From Diphasiastrum complanatum (Eukaryota > Streptophyta > Lycopodiopsida > Lycopodiales > Lycopodiaceae): 64,000 nt of DNA. Both the position numbers and the translations under genes were made by a program. Below the pieces are notes generated by a model that ran no database searches, was not told the origin of the DNA, and saw only the letters and a list, made by a program, of their open reading frames with translations. This document shows, piece after piece, positions 58,855-64,000 of the stretch; positions within the stretch are counted from its first letter, which is position 1; every line of letters starts with the position of its first letter. The stretch covers positions 25,256,460-25,320,459 of the forward strand of contig CM055092.1 of NCBI GenBank assembly GCA_029204225.1. The letters run 5' to 3'.

Positions 58855-59918
58855 TAAGCTAAGTGATAATTAGTTTAAGAAATCCCCAATTATTTGAGAG
58901 AGAGAGAGCGAGAGATCACATAGTGATTGAAGTCAATTTTATTAATTCACATTTTAGATACCTGGCCTAAAAAAAACCCTAACCTTAAAGACCCTAAATC
59001 TTCAATATCTCCCCGCTCTCTCAAATCTTCTCTCCTCTCACGTTCTGCAACCTGCGCGCTCGCTCTCTCTCTCTCTCTCTCCCTCGCGTCCTCTTAGTCT
59101 CTCAATCGCATTAACCTCTCTCTCATCGCGTTTGTAACTGGGTTATTGCTGCAGATTACTACTGCCACCTCCCGCCTCTAAAACCCTGATCAATCAATAG
59201 CGTGGCAGCATATGTTCTTGATGATCTTTCAATCCAGCTCCAGATTAACGAGAAAATTATTTAGCGATTTGCAAGGAGTGTAGCAGCCGCTCCCCAGCAT
59301 TTGAATTGTAAGCATCAAAGGCATCTTTGGTGCATTTCTCTCTCTCTCTCTCTCTCTCTCCATTGAGCCGGGAAAGCAAATATGAATCAGAATAAATCAT
59401 ACGCTTATCTGCAAACAAGATACATTAAAATGAATCAGAGCGTGTGTTTAATTTCCTCCTATCTCATCAAAGCAACCTTTCCCAATCCACAAGAAGACAC
59501 ATTCTCCTCTCTCCATCTCTCAACTCCCTCTCTCAAACTCACATTCTTGTCTCTCGATCCATCGCTTGCGCGCACTCTGTGGAAAGTTCGCTTTCCAGAA
59601 GTTTCTGAAAGCTCGTGTTCAGTCTCTCTAAAATGCACGTGTTTTGCCTTCATCCTCACTTGAACTGCCTTTCAACTGCCCATCAAATACGTGGACCAAT
59701 AAAATTTTAGAAAACCCATTTTGTCTAACTCGGGTGACATTGTATCTCATATGGTTGCTTCCACGCTAGCTCCGATTTTTCATACTTCATATCACAGTTA
59801 GCTATCGTGCTCCTTCATTGTAAGTTTCAACTACAAATAATTTTTTCTCAGGCAATCGCAATCCTCTACGTCGATTTTGCCGGTTAACTCTACGTGAGAG
59901 TGAAATTCACGGGCAGCT
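58855..59918 (+). promoter_or_regulatory. AP2 gene upstream region (block B)
   Basis: Counterpart of 17691-18754 with the same AAACCCTAA (58973-58981) and CT runs. No gene is supported here. Confidence 0.4.
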
Positions 59919-61832
59919 ATGGCAGGGAGGAGTAAGTATAAAGGTGTTTATCACAGAAAACGAACGGGAAGATGGGAAGCAAATATCTGGTATGGAAAGA
60001 AAATATGTTCCGCCGGATTACATGAATTCTTTGAAAAATAATTATTGTGAAAAATCGATGATATTTGTAAAGCTATTTACATGTAAAGTCTCTTTGAACG
60101 AAAGTGATCTGTAGCTATGGCCTGAGCAAATTTGATTTGTTTTTTGTAGGATATAGCGTTTTATATTTTCTTTACAAAGCTACTTACATATGTTTGAAAT
60201 GCAACCAGTTTATATGGTTTTTCATTTTCCAATAACAGGAGAAGAAAAGGCGACAAACGTTTTGGAAGAATGGCTAACCCAGGACAGCTCTCCATTGGTA
60301 CGATTTTTGTGACAATGAATTTATGGATTGATACAGCCTCATTAAAAAACAAGACCTCGAGGATGCTCGGAAATGACTTATTCTTGACGCTAATGAGCGC
60401 CACTTTGCTTTGCAGGTGCCTATCATAATGAGATAGCAGCAGCCAGGTTTGTGTGAACTGGTGGCAGTTAACTGATTCTCAATGACTTTCTGGTTTATGA
60501 AATTACCATCCTAAATATCGTTCATAACTCCATTGGTCTGCTAATGTGTTAGAACTATTTTGTGGCTCAGGAATTATGATAGGGCAGCAATTAAACTTGG
60601 TCACACTGAGAAACTTAACTTCCCATTAGAAGACTATGAGTCTGAAATGCCACTGGTATGGTTAGAGTACAAAGCTTTTGATCTTGTTGGTAGTAATATC
60701 GCTCTCTGTCGTCTGCATTTAAAGTCAACTTTATTATATATAGTGGGTTATACAGCTAGGTCACATTATAAAGCGCATTGCTCTCCAAATGTTTGAAGAA
60801 GCATCTTTTGATTTTAACACGTGTTTAATCTCCCATACGTGAGAAATAAAAAGTGCTAATTTATAGTTCCCTGGTGTACATTGGTGACTGCAGTGGGAGA
60901 AATACGATGAAAACGACTTTTTTTATATAGTTCGGCACATGAGTCGGAAAAACTCTTCTTTGAGTTTTGTAGAAGCTGCAATTCTTCATGAACATTCACC
61001 TGAAAAGAAGACTAGTGGTCATGGTAGAAAAAGGTTGGAAATTTAAAGGCACATATATGTTATTATGCAGTGGTGACAAATAATCAAAATTTCCTTCTGC
61101 CTTGTTTCGGGTAAAAATGATAATTTGCAATGGTTCAGTGGCTTCTAAAAATGTTCTTGATTCTCATTTTCTGCAGACAGCTTTTGCTTCCGAGATCCAA
61201 TCAGAGTAAATCTTCAGGTCATGCGAAGCGAATCGTGTTTACTAAAGGTAGTGTTGATACGTGCAGTGTTGTGCGTTTCATCTCAAGATTTATAGAAAGC
61301 AAGATGTCATAAATAGTTGTTCAGATCTAATCATGTATGTTTATTTGAGCTAAATTTCTAGTTGTTTGTTTCCAATAAGAGCAAATTGTTTCCATCTGCT
61401 TAACAATGTGCTGAAAACTCGTATGTTCTTTTAGCAACACCCAACAAAGCAGCAATAGTACAAGAAGAATGGAAACACACTTATAGGGACCTATTTGGAC
61501 CAGTAGATGATGTTGAGAAAGATGTTCCAACGACCAATAAAATCAAGTTCACCTTTCTACACGAGCTTGCAAATATTCCCTTGGAGGAGCTGGAGATGGT
61601 GAGAATTTTAAAAATCCCTTCTAGCCTAAAAGTATTGATGCTTAAGATATTAGCCACTTCAATCCATGCTGTTTAAACTGTAATCATGTTTCTAGGCCAT
61701 ATATGTCTAGTCAACTCGCTTTATTATTATCCAAGAAGGATTGAATATGATTGCTTTCAAATGAAAATGTTGCAGGAAAAGGAAGCTGTACTTCATGCTA
61801 GTTCTCAACGTCAATATGGTCTAAAGCACTAG
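59919..61832 (+). CDS. AP2-domain transcription factor gene, open copy (block B)
   Basis: Exons: 59919-59989, 60239-60297, 60416-60446, 60571-60655, 60894-61033, 61177-61247, 61435-61598, 61776-61832. They encode 225 residues with the AP2 domain at 7-77, exon 5 segment YIVRHMSRKNSS, basic GHGRKR, then an acidic-hydrophobic C-terminal part (EEWKHTYRDLFGPVDD, LHELANIPLEELEM). Codon 119 (61002-61004) is GAA where block A has TAA; otherwise the coding exons look the same as block A. The start is the first ATG of the open exon, 9 bases before the AP2 domain codes begin. The single AP2 domain with a long central insert suggests the AP2 rather than ERF subfamily. I cannot assign an orthologue. An alternative last exon lies at 62004-62057. 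Confidence 0.8.
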
Positions 61833-62057
61833 GAACTTACATTCAATAGACTATACAAAACATTACTTGTTTAAATTGAATGTACTACATGCCTGCTTTT
61901 CAAATGTTGGATTTTTTCTAGAAGCTTGGCAAATCATACCTTGTTATCAAATGCGCATAGCTCTTCAAATAGTTATGTTTGTGTTATTTTGCTTCGATTC
62001 TAGGTAATTGTGAGAGATGGTATTGAGCATGGTGATTCCATTAGGTTCAAGGAGTAA

Positions 62058-62463
62058 TATTTAGCACTTAGCAGACATGACTCCTATTGTGCATGTATGC
62101 TAACGAATTAGTCTAAGAAACTCCAAATTATTTGAGAGGGAGAGAGAGAGAGAGAGAGAGATCCACATAGTTTATTAGTTGACATTTTAGATACCTTTGA
62201 TTCAGTTGATACACACACACACACATACACTAATAAATATATAAATATATATAAACACAGAAAAGTGCACACACACACACACACACACATTCAATTGTAC
62301 TTCCTAGGATCGAATCTTGAAAGGAAAGAGCTAAAACCTAATTAAAAATTCCAACCCCATGTAGTGTTGTGTTTTTTTTTTTTGGTCTCTCTATTTTTTG
62401 TTCTCGGTGGAGGAAGTATCCTCCGAAGTGGTTTTAGAAATTCTTTATCATCCTTACTAAGGC
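62058..62463. repeat. Microsatellite-rich stretch downstream of the AP2 gene (block B)
   Basis: GA and CA runs as in 20894-21299. Confidence 0.7.
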
Positions 62464-64000
62464 ATCAAAGATAGAGATTTATTCAAATCCATATTAGTAG
62501 ACTGTTGAAATATTAAAAAATCTAGCGAAAGTTGATTGGTGGTAGTTTTTTGTGTTGATGCGTTAGTCATGAGAAATGTATGGCATAAGGCTTGGCATGA
62601 TCGAAGATTGAATAGAAAAGATCATAAAGTTGAAGATATGGTATTTATGATAAGTTGAAGTTGTTTACAGTGAAATTGAAGTTTACAACATAAGTTCTTA
62701 TCATGTCAGACATCTTGTTTTTAGGAGTGTTGTTTTGAAATGTTTAGATAGAGAGTGCTTTAATGCTCTATTTAATGATAGTCAGTTACAAAAGCATTGG
62801 CAGCCTAAACTTATTTCTAAATCAACACCTTGTTTTTTTCTATCTATTTCATTCTTTACTTTGTTATTTTCCAATAGTTAATTATGTATTTTCTCTGCAA
62901 AACACAATAACTATACATACATATGTATGTATGTATAAAAAAAAGCATAAAATAAAAAGTTCAAAATAGTTACATTCTATGAAACAATTTAAAATTAAAC
63001 ATGAAGAGACTAAAAATTACTAGAATTGCTATTTTTTAAATAAAATAGTCAACCCAATCTTTGAAAAGTTTACCATTAATTCAAAATAGTACAATTTGCT
63101 CAACTTGAGCTTTGCGAGGGTTAGTTTGCATCACAAGTTAGTTTGTTGTGCAATGTCATTATGAACCATCGTCGACCTAGTTGATAGACACAAAACATCA
63201 AAATTGACTCGAGAGTGGGTTGAAACCATGTGAAGGAAGATTATTTGGAGTCCTTATGCGGGGTTTGTTCTTTGGTGAAGGTTCAACCCTCATCAAAGCT
63301 CTAGTTACTTATTGACCCTTCAAGAAGATTTTGAGATCTCGTTTCATAGTACTCTATATGTTTTGTAGTTTTTTTCCCATAATTGCCAAAGAAGCAATTT
63401 GTCTAATATATAAGTTTGAAATTCGCTCATTTTGCACAAATGCTAGTGAAGCTCATACACGTACTTTTTATGAATTCTGCTTGAAACTGAAAACCAAAAT
63501 TTCTGCACTTATTACAAACCTTCTGTATATATACACTCCATCATGTGTAAAAAAGTTTATTCCTTCGAGAATTATTCTAGTTCTACTGACACCAATCCTC
63601 AAAACAAAGCTCGTGACTTATGGCTTCTCAACATGATATTTTGCTGCTCCCTAGCATGGAAAAAGTCATTTTTCATTGACCCATTACTCTAAGCAATGGG
63701 CATTCATGCATTTTGTATATTACTACAATAAATTTTTAACTTTGCATGCCTATCAAGCCTCCCTTGCCACCACAGGAATAGTCATAGGAGATTATGCCAC
63801 CCTATGTGGACCTCAACATGGGTAGAGTGTGGCACTCCTATGGACTACAAGGTTACATTGCACATTAATATCGGCCCATTATACCTTAAACTTTAGGCTT
63901 CAAAATTCAAATGGATTTTTTGAGAGGTCTCAAATCTTTTGTGGAGCAATGCATAGATTCTCCAGATCCAACCATCAAACAATTTGCAACATCTACACAT
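62464..64000 (+). repeat. AT-rich R repeat, forward copy (block B), cut by window end
   Basis: Counterpart of 21300-22836, including the roughly 420-base segment that is absent from block C. The match to block A is still near-perfect at the last base, so the duplication extends beyond the window. Confidence 0.8.

Larger units (their letters stand above)
50772..64000 (+). repeat. Block B: second copy of the large direct repeat, cut by the window end
   Basis: Near-identical to 9651-22836. It keeps the 35-bp and 8-bp pieces missing from block A, so A carries the deletions. It has the same four stops and frameshift in the gypsy pol, so the element was already dead when the block was copied. It begins with TTGCTACTGATC, directly overlapping the end of block C by a few bases of shared sequence. 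Confidence 0.9.

Overview
The window looks like a repeat-rich stretch of a land-plant nuclear genome. It has chromodomain Ty3/gypsy and Ty1/copia LTR retrotransposons, intron-rich AP2-domain transcription factor genes with GT-AG introns, CT/GA/CA microsatellites and AT-rich intergenic DNA. I cannot name the species or clade from sequence alone. There are no bacterial, organellar, rRNA, tRNA or CRISPR features that I can support.

Layout. (1) 1-9650 is a scrambled mosaic: a Ty3/gypsy gag-protease fragment running off the left edge, partial AP2-gene copies, two inversely oriented copies of an unknown repeat joined to copia integrase remnants, a copia 3' LTR, and a copia gag-protease remnant. (2) 9651-22960, block A: an unknown repeat interrupted by a Ty3/gypsy chromovirus (10508-16749, minus strand, LTRs plus 5-bp target duplication), then a decayed partial AP2 copy, then an 8-exon AP2 gene with a premature stop, then AT-rich repeat. 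(3) 23219-24225: a copia protease remnant between inverted arms of the AT-rich repeat. (4) 24226-43772: a head-to-tail array of a 3.62-kb unit (four complete and two partial units). Units 1-5 carry antisense AP2 exons 4-6 and a solo LTR at one identical site. (5) 43773-50775, block C: a diverged, left-truncated relative of block A with an open AP2 gene. (6) 50772-64000, block B: a nearly identical second copy of block A, with an open AP2 gene, continuing past the window end.

Blocks A and B lie in direct orientation 41.12-41.16 kb apart, and B starts exactly where C stops. The simplest reading is a 41.1-kb tandem duplication whose second copy is only partly in view. An assembly or haplotype join error is the main alternative.

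The only convincing host protein gene is the AP2 gene. Eight exons join with correct phase at every splice site into a 225-residue protein with one complete AP2 domain. Block A has a TAA at codon 119; blocks B and C are open. Parts of the same gene recur on both strands across the window, including inside the 3.62-kb array. All retrotransposon coding regions seen here are broken.
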